Shown: positions 47,970 through 57,334, numbered from the stretch's first letter. The stretch is 64,000 nt of DNA from Bradyrhizobium sp. (GCF_022844465.1 NZ_JALHLP010000006.1:1-64000), one strand, 5' to 3'. Program-made: numbers and translations. Notes: a model not told the origin generated them from the sequence alone.

Positions 47970-48617
47970 ATGCTCATCCACCTCAACACCCAGGACGACC
48001 TCGAAGAGGCCATCCGCGTCCTGGTCAAGCAGGACCCGCGGCTCAAGCCGATCCTCGCGCTGACGGGTATGCCGGCGCTGCGACAGCGCGAGCCGGGTTT
48101 TGCCGGGCTTGCGCACATCGTTTGCGGTCAGCAAGTATCCACCGCGAGCGCGGCCGCGATCTGGGGACGGGTCAGTGCGGCGTTCGATCCGTTCGACCAT
48201 CACGCCATCCGGAAAGCGCGGGCCGACCGGCTCGGCCGCCTCGGGCTTTCGGCCGCCAAGATCAAGACGCTGAAGACCCTGGCGCGCGAGATCACTGCCG
48301 AACGGCTCAATCTCGACGTTCTCGCGAACGAGGATGCCGATGCCGCCCACAACACGCTGATCGCGCTGCACGGCATCGGTCCCTGGACCGCCGATATCTA
48401 TCTGCTGTTCTGCCTGAGGCACGGCGACGCCTGGCCGGCCGGCGACCTCGCGGTGCAGGAAGCGGTGAAGATCGGGCTCGGCCTGAAAACGCGCCCGACG
48501 CCGAAACAGATGGCGCCGCTGGCGGAGCCGTGGCGACCCTATCGCGGCGCCGCGGCGCATCTGTGGTGGAGTTATTACCGGGTGATGAAAAAGCGCGAAG
48601 GCGTGCTTGCAGGGTGA
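47970..48617 (+). CDS. DNA-3-methyladenine glycosylase 2 family (AlkA-like)
   Basis: A 215-residue helix-hairpin-helix DNA glycosylase: HIVCGQQVSTASAAAIWGRV, the HhH LHGIGPWTADIYLLFCLRHGD with the conserved Lys replaced by W-T (AlkA-type, monofunctional), and the catalytic Asp in AGDLAVQEA. It removes alkylated bases. Start ATG 47970, shortly after the gluQRS start on the other strand. Confidence 0.93.
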   Translation: MLIHLNTQDDLEEAIRVLVKQDPRLKPILALTGMPALRQREPGFAGLAHIVCGQQVSTASAAAIWGRVSAAFDPFDHHAIRKARADRLGRLGLSAAKIKTLKTLAREITAERLNLDVLANEDADAAHNTLIALHGIGPWTADIYLLFCLRHGDAWPAGDLAVQEAVKIGLGLKTRPTPKQMAPLAEPWRPYRGAAAHLWWSYYRVMKKREGVLAG

Positions 48618-48795
48618 TTTCGTTCGATCAATCGTTGCCTATGGGATGTCTGGAACCAAAACGCGCCGCCGGCGGGTGCCGACCTGCCCTTATCGGAATA
48701 GCCGGCATCCCGTCGCGCCCCTTTCTGCGTCCTCCCGATTGGGTATAGGTTCACCGGGGAACGCGCCGCACAGACGGCCGATGATGGGAACGCGC

Positions 48796-50583
48796 ATGCT
48801 CGACAGGACGGACGACATTTCGGTAGCCGCCGACGATTGGCTTAACCGGTTCGAGGAGGCACTGGCCAAGCCGGACGGCGGCGCGCTGAAGGCGCTGTTT
48901 CACCCCGACAGCTACTGGCGCGACGTTCTGGCACTGAGCTGGAACATCCAGACACTGAACGGCGCCGACGCGATCCTCAACGCGCTGCCGCCGCTGGCCC
49001 GACGCGCGACGCCCTCGGGCTTTGCGATCGACCCCGATCGCGCCCAGCCGCGCAAGGTGATGCGCGCGGGCACCGATGCGGTCGAGGCGATCTTCAAATT
49101 CGAGACAATGGTCGGGCGTGGCAGCGGCGTTCTCCGGCTTATTCCGGACCCGGACGACGGCAATCGCCTCAAGGCCTGGACGCTGCTGACCGAGCTTGGC
49201 GAGCTGAAAGGCTTTGAGGAGCAGCTTGGCGTCCAGCGGCCGCGCGGCAACGCCTATTCACGCGATTTCCGCGGCCCCAACTGGCTCGACCTGCGCAAGC
49301 AATCCGCCGCCTATGCCGACCGCGACCCGACCGTCCTCGTCATCGGCGGCGGCCAATCCGGGCTTTGCATCGCCGCACGCCTGAAGCAGTTGAACGTCGA
49401 TACCCTGATCGTCGACCGCGAACAGCGCATCGGCGACAACTGGCGCAAGCGCTACCATGCGCTGACGCTGCATAATCAAGTCCAGGTCAACCACCTGCCC
49501 TACCTGCATTTCCCGCCGAACTGGCCGACCTATATCCCCAAGGACAAGCTCGCCAACTGGTTTGAGGCCTATGTCGAGGCGATGGAGCTGAACTTCTGGA
49601 CCGAGACCGAGTTCGAGGGCGGCAGCTACGACGAGCAGCAAGGCCGCTGGACGGTGATGCTGCGCCGCGCCGACGGCAGCAAGCGCGTCATGCATCCGCG
49701 CCATGTCGTGCTGGCGACCGGGGTCAGCGGCATACCGAGCGTGCCTGACATTGCGGGCCTGAAGGATTTCGGCGGCAAGGTGCTGCATTCGAGCCAGTAT
49801 GACGACGGCGAGAACTGGAAGGGCAAGCGCGCGATCGTGGTCGGCACCGGCAACAGCGGCCACGACATCGCGCAGGACTTGCATTCCAGCGGCGCTGCCG
49901 TCACCATGTTCCAGCGCTCCTCCACGCTGGTCGTCAGCATCGAACCATCGGCGCAACTGGTCTATGCGCCCTATAATGAAGGCACGCTGGAGGATAATGA
50001 CCTGATCGCAACCTCGATGCCGCTCAAGCTCGCGCGCAAAAGCCACGCGCTGACGGCGGAGAAATCCAAGGCGCTCGACACCGAGTTACTGGAGGGCCTG
50101 GCGCGCGTCGGCTTCAAGCTCGATTTCGGCGAGGACAACACCGGCTGGCAGTTCAAGTACCTGACCCGCGGCGGCGGCTATTATTTCAACGTCGGCTGCT
50201 CCGACCTGATCGTCAAAGGCGACATCGCGCTCCGGCAATTCTCCGATATCGAGAAATTCGCGCCCGGGGGCGCCATGATGAAGGGCGGCGAAACCATTGC
50301 CGCCGACCTCGTGGTGCTGGCAACCGGCTACAAGCGCCAGGAACAACTGGTGCGCAAGCTGTTCGGCGAGGCGATCGAGGCGCGGGTCGGCACGATCTGG
50401 GGCTTCGGCGAGGAACAGGAACTGCGCAACATGTACACCCGCACCGGCCAGCCCGGCCTGTGGTTGATCGCCGGCGGCCTCGCGCAATGCCGCATCGGCT
50501 CCAAGCATCTGGCGCTGCAGATCAAGGCGATCGAGGAAGGCCTGTTGCCGCGCGACGTCGGGCCGCGGGCGGCGATTGGGTGA
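48796..50583 (+). CDS. Flavin-containing monooxygenase with N-terminal NTF2-like domain
   Basis: A 595-residue protein from ATG 48796, chosen for GGGA placed before it. An NTF2-like domain (about 10-135: DWLNRFEEALAKPDGGALKALFHPDSYWRD) precedes an FAD domain (VLVIGGGQSGLCIAARLKQL near 180), the WRKRYHALTLHN fingerprint and a second nucleotide motif VVGTGNSGHDIAQDL near 355. Family members are flavin monooxygenases, often putative ketone or amine oxidisers. The FxGxxxHxxx(F/W) core FMO fingerprint appears in FGGKVLHSSQYDDG. The substrate is unknown. An NHL-repeat gene follows, after a repeat. Confidence 0.9.
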   Translation: MLDRTDDISVAADDWLNRFEEALAKPDGGALKALFHPDSYWRDVLALSWNIQTLNGADAILNALPPLARRATPSGFAIDPDRAQPRKVMRAGTDAVEAIFKFETMVGRGSGVLRLIPDPDDGNRLKAWTLLTELGELKGFEEQLGVQRPRGNAYSRDFRGPNWLDLRKQSAAYADRDPTVLVIGGGQSGLCIAARLKQLNVDTLIVDREQRIGDNWRKRYHALTLHNQVQVNHLPYLHFPPNWPTYIPKDKLANWFEAYVEAMELNFWTETEFEGGSYDEQQGRWTVMLRRADGSKRVMHPRHVVLATGVSGIPSVPDIAGLKDFGGKVLHSSQYDDGENWKGKRAIVVGTGNSGHDIAQDLHSSGAAVTMFQRSSTLVVSIEPSAQLVYAPYNEGTLEDNDLIATSMPLKLARKSHALTAEKSKALDTELLEGLARVGFKLDFGEDNTGWQFKYLTRGGGYYFNVGCSDLIVKGDIALRQFSDIEKFAPGGAMMKGGETIAADLVVLATGYKRQEQLVRKLFGEAIEARVGTIWGFGEEQELRNMYTRTGQPGLWLIAGGLAQCRIGSKHLALQIKAIEEGLLPRDVGPRAAIG

Positions 50584-50593
50584 TTTCACACAC

Positions 50594-50693
50594 CGTCATT
50601 CCGGGATGCGCGAAGCGCAGACCCGGAATCTCGAGATTCTCAGGTGCGCAATTGCGCACCATGGTTCGACGCTCGCGTCGCCCCGGAGTGACG
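50594..50693 (+). repeat. Multi-hairpin palindromic repeat, family B, copy 3 (plus orientation)
   Basis: CGTCATTCCGGG, a GCGCGAAGCGC hairpin, AATCTCGAGATT, GTGCGCAATTGCGCAC, a GACGCTCGCGTC hairpin, then CCCCGGAGTGACG. It aligns with the reverse complement of copy 1, with paired changes in each hairpin. It lies between the monooxygenase and NHL-repeat genes and ends 19 bases before the latter's start. Confidence 0.85.
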
Positions 50694-50712
50694 AACAGAA
50701 AGGAAGACACAG

Positions 50713-51690
50713 ATGCCGACCATTCTCGGCTCGGGCGAGCACCGTTACCGCGTGGTGGAGAATTTCGCCAAGCTGCCTGACGGCTGGAGCCTGACCGATG
50801 CCGCTTCGGTGGCGGTTGACAGCAAGGACCGTGTCTACGTCTTCAACCGCGGCGCCCATCCGATGATCGTGCTCGACCGCGAGGGCAATTTCCTGCGCAG
50901 CTGGGGTGAAGGCCTGTTCAACCGCGCCCACGGCCTACACATCGATGCCGACGACAATCTCTATTGCACCGATGACGGCGACCATACCGTGCGCAAGTGC
51001 TCGACCGACGGCAAGGTGCTGTTGACGATCGGTATCCCGAACAAGCCCGCGCCGTTCATGAGCGGCGAGCCGTTTCACCGCTGCACCCATACGGCGCTGT
51101 CACCACAGGGCGAGATTTACGTCTCGGATGGCTACGGCAATGCCTGCGTCCATAAATACTCTCCGGATGGGAAATTGCTCAAGACCTGGGGCGAGCCCGG
51201 CACCGATCCCGGCCAGTTCAACATCGTGCACAACATCGCAACCGACGCCGACGGATATGTCTATGTCGCCGACCGCGAAAATCATCGCGTCCAGGTGTTC
51301 GACGGCAACGGCAAATACCAGACGCAGTGGAACAATCTGCACCGGCCCTGCGCGCTGTGCCGCTGCGGCAGCGGCATGGCCTCGACCTTCATCATCGGCG
51401 AGCTCGGCCCCGGCATGGCGGTCAATCGCAAGGTGCCCAATCTCGGCCCGCGGCTGTCGATCGTGGACGCCGGCGGCAAGCGCATCGCCCGGCTCGGCGG
51501 CGAGAACGGGCCGGGGCTGGAGGCGGGCAAGTTCCTCGCCCCGCATGGAATCGCGATGGATTCCAGGGGCGACATCTATCTCGGCGAGGTCGGCGTCACC
51601 GACTGGAAGACCAGCTTTCCGGATACGCCGATGCCGCCTGAAGTCGCCGTCAGCCGCTGCCTGCAAAAGCTGGAGAGGGTCCGGGCCTGA
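50713..51690 (+). CDS. NHL-repeat / peptidyl-alpha-hydroxyglycine amidating lyase-like protein
   Basis: A 325-residue beta-propeller: repeated blades each containing a VYVADxENHRVQVFDxxGKY-type motif (VAVDSKDRVYVFNRGAHPMIVLDREGNF, then LHIDADDNLYCTDDGDHTVRKCSTDG, IYVSDGYGNACVHKYSPDG and YVADRENHRVQVFDGNG). About six blades. PAL-like lyases have this layout, but no signal peptide is visible, so it acts in the cytoplasm or by binding. The role is unknown. Confidence 0.87.
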   Translation: MPTILGSGEHRYRVVENFAKLPDGWSLTDAASVAVDSKDRVYVFNRGAHPMIVLDREGNFLRSWGEGLFNRAHGLHIDADDNLYCTDDGDHTVRKCSTDGKVLLTIGIPNKPAPFMSGEPFHRCTHTALSPQGEIYVSDGYGNACVHKYSPDGKLLKTWGEPGTDPGQFNIVHNIATDADGYVYVADRENHRVQVFDGNGKYQTQWNNLHRPCALCRCGSGMASTFIIGELGPGMAVNRKVPNLGPRLSIVDAGGKRIARLGGENGPGLEAGKFLAPHGIAMDSRGDIYLGEVGVTDWKTSFPDTPMPPEVAVSRCLQKLERVRA

Positions 51691-51899
51691 GCGCGATCCC
51701 GCGCTGTCGCGCGGGATCGCCCATGAACGGCTTGCATCCGAGACACGGGGATTCGAAGCCGATTCCATCGAAATGGCCTCACGCCACGCCTGCGCTCTGC
51801 TGGATAAGCCCCGGAACGCTCTTCACAATCCCGTCACGCTGACTGTAGTATGCAACGAGCATGCTGCTTCGCAGCTAACATAGGAGTCAGGAGCGTTAC

Positions 51900-52457
51900 T
51901 TGAACGCACATGTCTCGCAGGGCGGTTGGCCGGTACTGGTGCTGAACGCGGATTTCCGGCCGCTGAGCTACTACCCGCTGTCTCTCTGGTCGTGGCAGGA
52001 CGCGATCAAGGCGGTGTTCCTCGATCGCGTCAACATCGTCGAGCACTACGATCGCGCCGTGCGCAGCCCGACCTTCGAGATCCAGCTTCCAAGCGTGGTG
52101 TCGCTGAAGTCCTTCGTCAAGCCGACGACGCATCCTGCCTTCACCCGGTTTAACGTCTTCCTGCGCGACCGCTTCGCCTGCCAGTATTGCCACGCGCATG
52201 ACGACCTGACGTTCGACCACATCATTCCACGCAGCAAGGGCGGCCAGACCACCTGGGAAAACGTGGTCGCGGCCTGTTCGCCCTGCAACCTGCGCAAGGG
52301 CAATTTGACGCCGCAGCAGGCGCGGATGTTTCCGCGGCAGACCCCGTTTGCGCCGACCGTGCACCAGCTCCACCGCAACGGGCGATTATTTCCGCCGAAC
52401 TATCTGCACGACAGCTGGCTCGACTATTTATACTGGGATACCGAGCTCGATCCGTAG
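51900..52457 (+). CDS. HNH endonuclease
   Basis: A 185-residue protein with TTG start 51900 and ribosome site TAGGAGTCAGGAG. C-terminal HNH: FACQYCHAHDDLTFDHIIPRSKGGQTTWENVVAACSPCNLRKG, with zinc Cys in CQYC and CSPC and the catalytic His in FDHIIP. The N-terminal half (VLVLNADFRPLSYYPLSLWSWQDAIKAVFLDRV) is the conserved opening of a widespread rhizobial HNH family. Its natural target is unknown; no phage genes surround it. Confidence 0.94.
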   Translation: MNAHVSQGGWPVLVLNADFRPLSYYPLSLWSWQDAIKAVFLDRVNIVEHYDRAVRSPTFEIQLPSVVSLKSFVKPTTHPAFTRFNVFLRDRFACQYCHAHDDLTFDHIIPRSKGGQTTWENVVAACSPCNLRKGNLTPQQARMFPRQTPFAPTVHQLHRNGRLFPPNYLHDSWLDYLYWDTELDP

Positions 52458-52577
52458 GCTCCGGCGCAGCTTGACTTGCAACGGCGCCTGTTGGTGAAGT
52501 ACCTGACAAGGCGGCTTTCGCCTCCTGGTGAAGCACAAGCGCGGCCGCCAAACGCCGCCAACGGAAGACCGCGCCCC

Positions 52578-54095
52578 ATGCTGATCCCCATCGCCGACGT
52601 GCCGCGCTGGTATGCCGAGCGCAAGCATCCGGACACCATCGCGATCAGCCACGGCAGGGACACGCTCACCTGGGACCAGCTCGAGCGCAACGCCAATGCC
52701 CGCGCCCGCGCCTTTGCCGCCAGGGGCGTCAAGCCCGGCGACTTCGTCGCCATCGGCTTGCCCAACAGCAACCTGTTTTTCGAGACCACCTTTGCGGTGT
52801 GGAAGTGCGGCGCGACGCCGACGTCGCTGACCTGGCGGCTGCCGCGCGGTGAGGCGGCCGCGGTGCTCGACATCCTCAAGCCATCATTGGTGGTCGGTGG
52901 CCAGCCCGACTGGAATGCGCCGAATTCGCTGCCCGCCGATTTCGTGCCCGAAGGCCTGTCGGACGAGCCGGTGACGAACCCGGTGGCGCGCTACTGGAAG
53001 GCGATGACCAGCGGCGGCTCGACCGGGCGGCCCAAGGTGATCCTCGATCACATGCCGGCAGTGGTGGAGACGACGGCGCCGTCCCCGCTCGGCCTCGTGC
53101 AGAATGTGTCGCTGCTCAACCCCGGGCCGCTCTATCACAACGCGCCCTTCATCGTGTCGCACACCGCGCTGTTCAACGGCGGGCGCGTCACCGGCCTGGT
53201 CAAGTTCGACGCCGAGGAGACGCTGCGCCTGATCGAGGCCAACCGGGTGCAATGGGTCAATTTCGTGCCAACCATGATGCACCGGATCTGGGCCCTGCCC
53301 GACGAAGTTCGAAACCGCTACGACCTCTCCAGCCTGCAGACCGTGTTTCACATGGCGGCTCCGATGCCGCCTTGGCTAAAGGAAAAATGGATCGGGTGGC
53401 TCGGGCCCGAGCGCATCTACGAGCTCTATGGCGGCACCGAGCGGCAGGGCGCCACGATCATTTCCGGCACGGAATGGCTCGCCCACAGGGGCTCCGTCGG
53501 CAAAATCGGCGACACTTGCCGGCTGCGGATCATCGGCGAGGACGGCAACGATGTGGCAACAGGCGAAACCGGCGAAATCTATTTCCTGCCCAATGACGGC
53601 GCCGGCAGCACCTACCACTATCTCGGCGCCGAGCCGAAGCGTCGGCCGGACGGCTGGGAGTCGCTCGGCGACATCGGACGGCTCGACGCCGAGGGCTATC
53701 TCTATCTCGGCGATCGGCTCGCCGACATGATCCTGCGCGGCGGCGCCAACATCTATCCGGCCGAGGTCGAGGCCGCGATATCGGCGCATCCGGAGGTGCG
53801 TTCCTGCATCGTGGTGGGCCTGCCCGACCCGGAATTCGGGCAGCGCGTGCATGCCATCCTCGAACTTGCGCCGGCGAGCGACGCGCAAGCCGTCGCCGAC
53901 GGCATGGCGGCGTTCCTGGCCGACCGGCTCAGCCGCTACAAGCATCCGGAAAGTTTCGAGATCGTTGCCGTCGGCTTGCGCGACGATTCCGGGAAAGTTC
54001 GCCGCACCCTGCTCCGCGACGAGCGCGCCGGCTGGCTGAAGGAAAACCGCAAGTTCCGGATCATGCCTTCCCGCGCACGGGCAAGGGTGGAATGA
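52578..54095 (+). CDS. AMP-binding acyl-CoA synthetase-like protein
   Basis: A 505-residue adenylating enzyme: MTSGGSTGRPKVIL (A3 phosphate loop near 146), ELYGGTERQG (A5), GDIGRLDAEGYLYLGDRLADMILRGGANIYPAEVE (A7-A8) and C-terminal SGKVRRTLLRDE with the catalytic Lys. Start ATG 52578, just before the core; an upstream in-frame start at 52476 would overlap the HNH end region without a ribosome site. The bile-acid or aromatic-acid CoA ligase-like branch is possible. Substrate unknown. Confidence 0.9.
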   Translation: MLIPIADVPRWYAERKHPDTIAISHGRDTLTWDQLERNANARARAFAARGVKPGDFVAIGLPNSNLFFETTFAVWKCGATPTSLTWRLPRGEAAAVLDILKPSLVVGGQPDWNAPNSLPADFVPEGLSDEPVTNPVARYWKAMTSGGSTGRPKVILDHMPAVVETTAPSPLGLVQNVSLLNPGPLYHNAPFIVSHTALFNGGRVTGLVKFDAEETLRLIEANRVQWVNFVPTMMHRIWALPDEVRNRYDLSSLQTVFHMAAPMPPWLKEKWIGWLGPERIYELYGGTERQGATIISGTEWLAHRGSVGKIGDTCRLRIIGEDGNDVATGETGEIYFLPNDGAGSTYHYLGAEPKRRPDGWESLGDIGRLDAEGYLYLGDRLADMILRGGANIYPAEVEAAISAHPEVRSCIVVGLPDPEFGQRVHAILELAPASDAQAVADGMAAFLADRLSRYKHPESFEIVAVGLRDDSGKVRRTLLRDERAGWLKENRKFRIMPSRARARVE

Positions 54096-54251
54096 CCGCA
54101 AACGCTGCAGAACATGTGTAAATATGCCCTCATAACAGTCGCTTGACGGCTCGTTCTGCGAGACACTTTCAAGGCCGACATTTGCGGCATAGATTGTAAC
54201 GAATTCGCGCGCTTGCTCGCCGCAGCCCGGCCGGTTCGACAGGAGACCACC

Positions 54252-55223
54252 ATGCCCTCTTTGACCGAATGGAGAGTGCCGCCCGCAAACCAGCCCCGTC
54301 AGGGCGATTATGGATTCGACCTCGACAGCACCCTGTCGTCGGTGGTCGGGCTGCATTCCATCATCCCGCCCGACGCTTTCAGCGCCGAGACGCTCGGCAC
54401 CGAACGGGCCGGCAATGGCGTGCTGATCGATGACGGGCTGGTGCTGACCATCGGCTATCTCATTACCGAGGCGGAAGCCGTATGGCTGCATCGCGGCGAC
54501 GGCCGGGTCGTGGAAGGCCACGCGCTCGGCTTCGACTTTGAGTCCGGCTTCGGCCTGGTGCAGGCGCTCGGCAATCTCGATCTCCAACCGCTGCCGCTCG
54601 GTTCTTCGGCCGCCGCCGCGGTCGGCGACCGCGTCGTGGTCGGCGGCGCCGGCGGCCGCACCCGATCGGTTGCGAGCCGGATCGCCGCCAAGCAGGAATT
54701 CGCCGGCTATTGGGAATATCTGCTGGACGAGGCGATCTTCACCCACCCGGCGCATCCGAACTGGGGCGGCACCGGGCTCATCTCCAACCGCGGCGAACTG
54801 ATCGGCATCGGTTCGCTGCAGCTTGAACGGGAGCGCGACGGCAAGGCCGAGCACGTCAACATGATCGTGCCGATCGACCTGCTGAAGCCGGTGCTCGACG
54901 ACATCAGGAAATTCGGCCGCGTCAACAAGCCGGCGCGGCCCTGGCTCGGCATGTACACGACCGAAATCGACGGCCGCGTCGTGGTGGTCGGCATCGCCGG
55001 CAAGGGACCGGCGGCGCGGGCCGAGATCAAGACTGGCGACGTCATCCTCGCCGTCGACGGCGAGAATGTCGTCAGCCAGGCCGGATTCTACCGGAAGCTG
55101 TGGTCACTCGGCGCCGCCGGCGTCGACGTGCCGCTTACGGTCTATCACGAGGGCGTCACCTTCGACGTGGCGCTGACCTCGATCGATCGCGCCAAATTGT
55201 TGAAGGCGCCACGGCTGCACTGA
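54252..55223 (+). CDS. HtrA/DegP-like protein with degenerate catalytic triad and PDZ domain
   Basis: A 323-residue protein with start ATG 54252 after AGGAG. The trypsin-like fold of S1C peptidases is recognisable (GNGVLIDDGLVLTIGYLI, GVQ-like strands, ISNRGELIGIGS) and a PDZ domain follows (about 228-310: RPWLGMYTTEIDGRVVVVG, AEIKTGDVILAVDGENV). The triad is lost: the His position is Tyr69 (TIGYL), the Asp is Gly99 (FESGF) and the Ser is Trp171 (NWGGT). So it is probably a binding or chaperone-like protein, not a peptidase. No signal peptide is evident. The esterase gene follows 15 bases later, likely co-transcribed. Confidence 0.9.
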   Translation: MPSLTEWRVPPANQPRQGDYGFDLDSTLSSVVGLHSIIPPDAFSAETLGTERAGNGVLIDDGLVLTIGYLITEAEAVWLHRGDGRVVEGHALGFDFESGFGLVQALGNLDLQPLPLGSSAAAAVGDRVVVGGAGGRTRSVASRIAAKQEFAGYWEYLLDEAIFTHPAHPNWGGTGLISNRGELIGIGSLQLERERDGKAEHVNMIVPIDLLKPVLDDIRKFGRVNKPARPWLGMYTTEIDGRVVVVGIAGKGPAARAEIKTGDVILAVDGENVVSQAGFYRKLWSLGAAGVDVPLTVYHEGVTFDVALTSIDRAKLLKAPRLH

Positions 55224-55238
55224 GATTGGACACCGCCC

Positions 55239-56312
55239 ATGAGCGAGGCCGTGGTGGACCACATCGTGGCCGTGCTGCCGCCGTTGCTGCAGTCGCTCGA
55301 AGCCCTCGGCTTTGTTGCGCGCCACCTCCATCCGCCGGATTTCGACCGCGTGATGGAAGCCGCAGGCCAGCCTGACGCAGCCTTGCGGGCGGTGCGTCCG
55401 CGGCTGGTGCAATGGCCCGACGGATTCGCCGACATCAGGACGCCGCTTGAAATCGCCAGCGACGCAGCCCTCGCGGCGTTCGATGCCTTGCGGATCGTGC
55501 AACACGGCAATGGCGATCTGGTCGGCGTGTTTCGCGCGCTGCGCCACGTCCCGCGGGCGCAGGAAGCGCTTTATGCGCTATCGGCGAAGCTGCCGCCGGT
55601 GAGCGAGTTCTTCGTCGATCCTTCGCTGCGCCAGGACGCTGGACTCATGGCGCGGCTTGCAGCGCCGTCCGGCGAGGATACCGGCGTGATACATGACCAC
55701 GACGAACCCGGCGGCCGCGGCGGCTTTTCGCTCTACGTGCCGGAATACTACACGCCCAGGCGGGCCTGGCCGCTGGTGATGGCGCTGCATGGCGGCAGCG
55801 GCAACGGCCGCAGCTTCCTGTGGAGCTGGCTGCGCGACGCCCGCAGCCGCGGCGCGATCCTGGTCGCGCCAACGGCCACCGGCAGCACCTGGGCCTTGAT
55901 GGGCGACGACGCCGATACGCCGAACCTGATGCGCATCCTGGAATCGGTGCGCTCGCGCTGGAACATCGATTCGAGCCGAATGCTGCTGACGGGCATGAGC
56001 GACGGCGGCACCTTCTGCTACGTTACGGGATTCGAGCGCGCCTCGCCCTTCACCCATCTGGCGCCGGTGGCGGCGACCTTCCATCCGCTGATGGCCGAAA
56101 TGGCCGAGGCTGAAAGGTTGCGCGGTCTGCCGGTCCACATCGTGCATGGCAAGCTCGACTGGATGTTTCCGGTACAAGTGGCACGGCAGACCCGCCAGGC
56201 GCTGGCCGCGGCCGGCGCCGCCGTGACCTATCGCGAACTCGACGATCTCAGCCATTGCTACCCGCGCGAGATGAACGCTGAAATCCTGCACTGGATGGGT
56301 TGCCAAGGCTGA
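55239..56312 (+). CDS. PHB-depolymerase-like alpha/beta hydrolase
   Basis: A 357-residue protein. The first 140 residues form a helical part with no clear family. The hydrolase core follows: VMALHGGSGNG (oxyanion, near 180), nucleophile GMSDGG (S254), Asp in HGKLDWMFP near 307 and His in DLSHCYPRE near 340. No signal peptide, so it is intracellular. It is paired with the dead HtrA-like protein, 15 bases upstream. Esterase activity is likely; substrate unknown. Confidence 0.88.
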   Translation: MSEAVVDHIVAVLPPLLQSLEALGFVARHLHPPDFDRVMEAAGQPDAALRAVRPRLVQWPDGFADIRTPLEIASDAALAAFDALRIVQHGNGDLVGVFRALRHVPRAQEALYALSAKLPPVSEFFVDPSLRQDAGLMARLAAPSGEDTGVIHDHDEPGGRGGFSLYVPEYYTPRRAWPLVMALHGGSGNGRSFLWSWLRDARSRGAILVAPTATGSTWALMGDDADTPNLMRILESVRSRWNIDSSRMLLTGMSDGGTFCYVTGFERASPFTHLAPVAATFHPLMAEMAEAERLRGLPVHIVHGKLDWMFPVQVARQTRQALAAAGAAVTYRELDDLSHCYPREMNAEILHWMGCQG

Positions 56313-56424
56313 CCACGACAAGCTCCCTCCACCGCATCGCCCTATTAACGCCCGCAACGACGGGTTTGGTGTCGTTGGAACCATGCTGACACATCTGCAT
56401 TGTTGTCCACGACGGAGGAACTTC

Positions 56425-56631
56425 ATGAGAACGTTGTTCGGAATGATCCTGGGTGCGCTGCTGCTGGTCGGCGGGGTCTATGTCTACGATTCGATGCAGA
56501 CATCGGCCGTCGCGAACGGACAAGTCGGGCAAACCAACCGCACCATCGTCAACTGGGATGTCGCTGCGGCCGATTTGAAGGCGCTAAAGGCCCGTGCGCA
56601 TGAGGGTTGGGTGAAAATATCTTCCAACTGA
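56425..56631 (+). CDS. Small single-pass membrane protein
   Basis: A 68-residue protein with ribosome site GGAGGAA before ATG 56425. One membrane helix (LFGMILGALLLVGGVYVYDS), then a polar segment NRTIVNWDVAAADLKALKARAHEGWVKISSN outside. No family recognised. Its stop is 3 bases from the stop of the convergent dsbA gene. Confidence 0.72.
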   Translation: MRTLFGMILGALLLVGGVYVYDSMQTSAVANGQVGQTNRTIVNWDVAAADLKALKARAHEGWVKISSN

Positions 56632-56634
56632 CCG

Positions 56635-57303
56635 CTATTTGTTCTGTTTGGCCTTTCGCGCGTCCGCGATCACCATCTCGAACTGCGCCATGGTGAGATT
56701 GCCCGGCACGCGGAACTTGCCGACGATATAAGACGGCGTACCCTTGAAGCCGAACGCCACAGCCTGTTCGTGGTTGCGGGCGAGTATGGCGTCGATCGCC
56801 TTGCCCTTGCCGGTGAGGTCGCGGTTGAGGCGGTCCATGTCGATGCCGGCGCCGGCCAGCAATTCGCGAATGCGCGGTTCGGTCAATTTTGAGCTGACGC
56901 CCATCATTGCATCGTGCGCGGCGAAGTATTTGTCCTGATACTTCGCCGCCAGCGCCATGCGGGCCGCGAACTTCGAGACCTCGCCCAGGATCGGCCAGTC
57001 CTTCAGCACCAGGCGAAGCTTGCCGTCGTGCTGCACGATCATCTGGATTTCCGGCGCGACCTTGCGGCAGTAGGGGCAATTGTAGTCGAACCACTCGACG
57101 ATGTTGATGTCGCCGTCGGGATTGCCGGCCGCAGGCGTTTCGGGGTCACGCAGCACCAGCGCTTCGGTCAGCACCTCGTCGCCTTGCGCCAATGCCGGGC
57201 GCGACATCCCCCCGATCACGGCTGCGCCGGCGCCAAGCCAGCCAAGCGTCTGTCGCCGCGTGGGTGCCGGGATAGTGACGGCTGGGTTTTCCATGCGAAT
57301 CAT
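56635..57303 (-). CDS. DsbA family disulfide/thiol protein, Tat-exported
   Basis: A 222-residue protein: TRRQTLGWLGAGAAVIGG gives a twin-arginine-type signal, then FDYNCPYCRKVAPE (Cys76/Cys79), and cis-Pro region GTPSYIVG near 190. The DsbA fold with a helical insert is in place, as in ScsC/Com1-like proteins of rhizobia. It likely oxidises or shuffles disulfides in the periplasm. Start ATG 57303; ATG 57294 is possible. It lies 31 bases below the TauE gene on the same strand. Confidence 0.92.
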   Translation of the reverse strand: MIRMENPAVTIPAPTRRQTLGWLGAGAAVIGGMSRPALAQGDEVLTEALVLRDPETPAAGNPDGDINIVEWFDYNCPYCRKVAPEIQMIVQHDGKLRLVLKDWPILGEVSKFAARMALAAKYQDKYFAAHDAMMGVSSKLTEPRIRELLAGAGIDMDRLNRDLTGKGKAIDAILARNHEQAVAFGFKGTPSYIVGKFRVPGNLTMAQFEMVIADARKAKQNK

Positions 57304-57334
57304 CTTGTTTTCCACGAAGGACTGCGTTCCCGGT

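Noticed and set aside
51900..52457. HNH endonuclease as a sign of a prophage or defence island
   Set aside because: No integrase, capsid, restriction or methylase gene is nearby; the family is a common chromosomal one in rhizobia.
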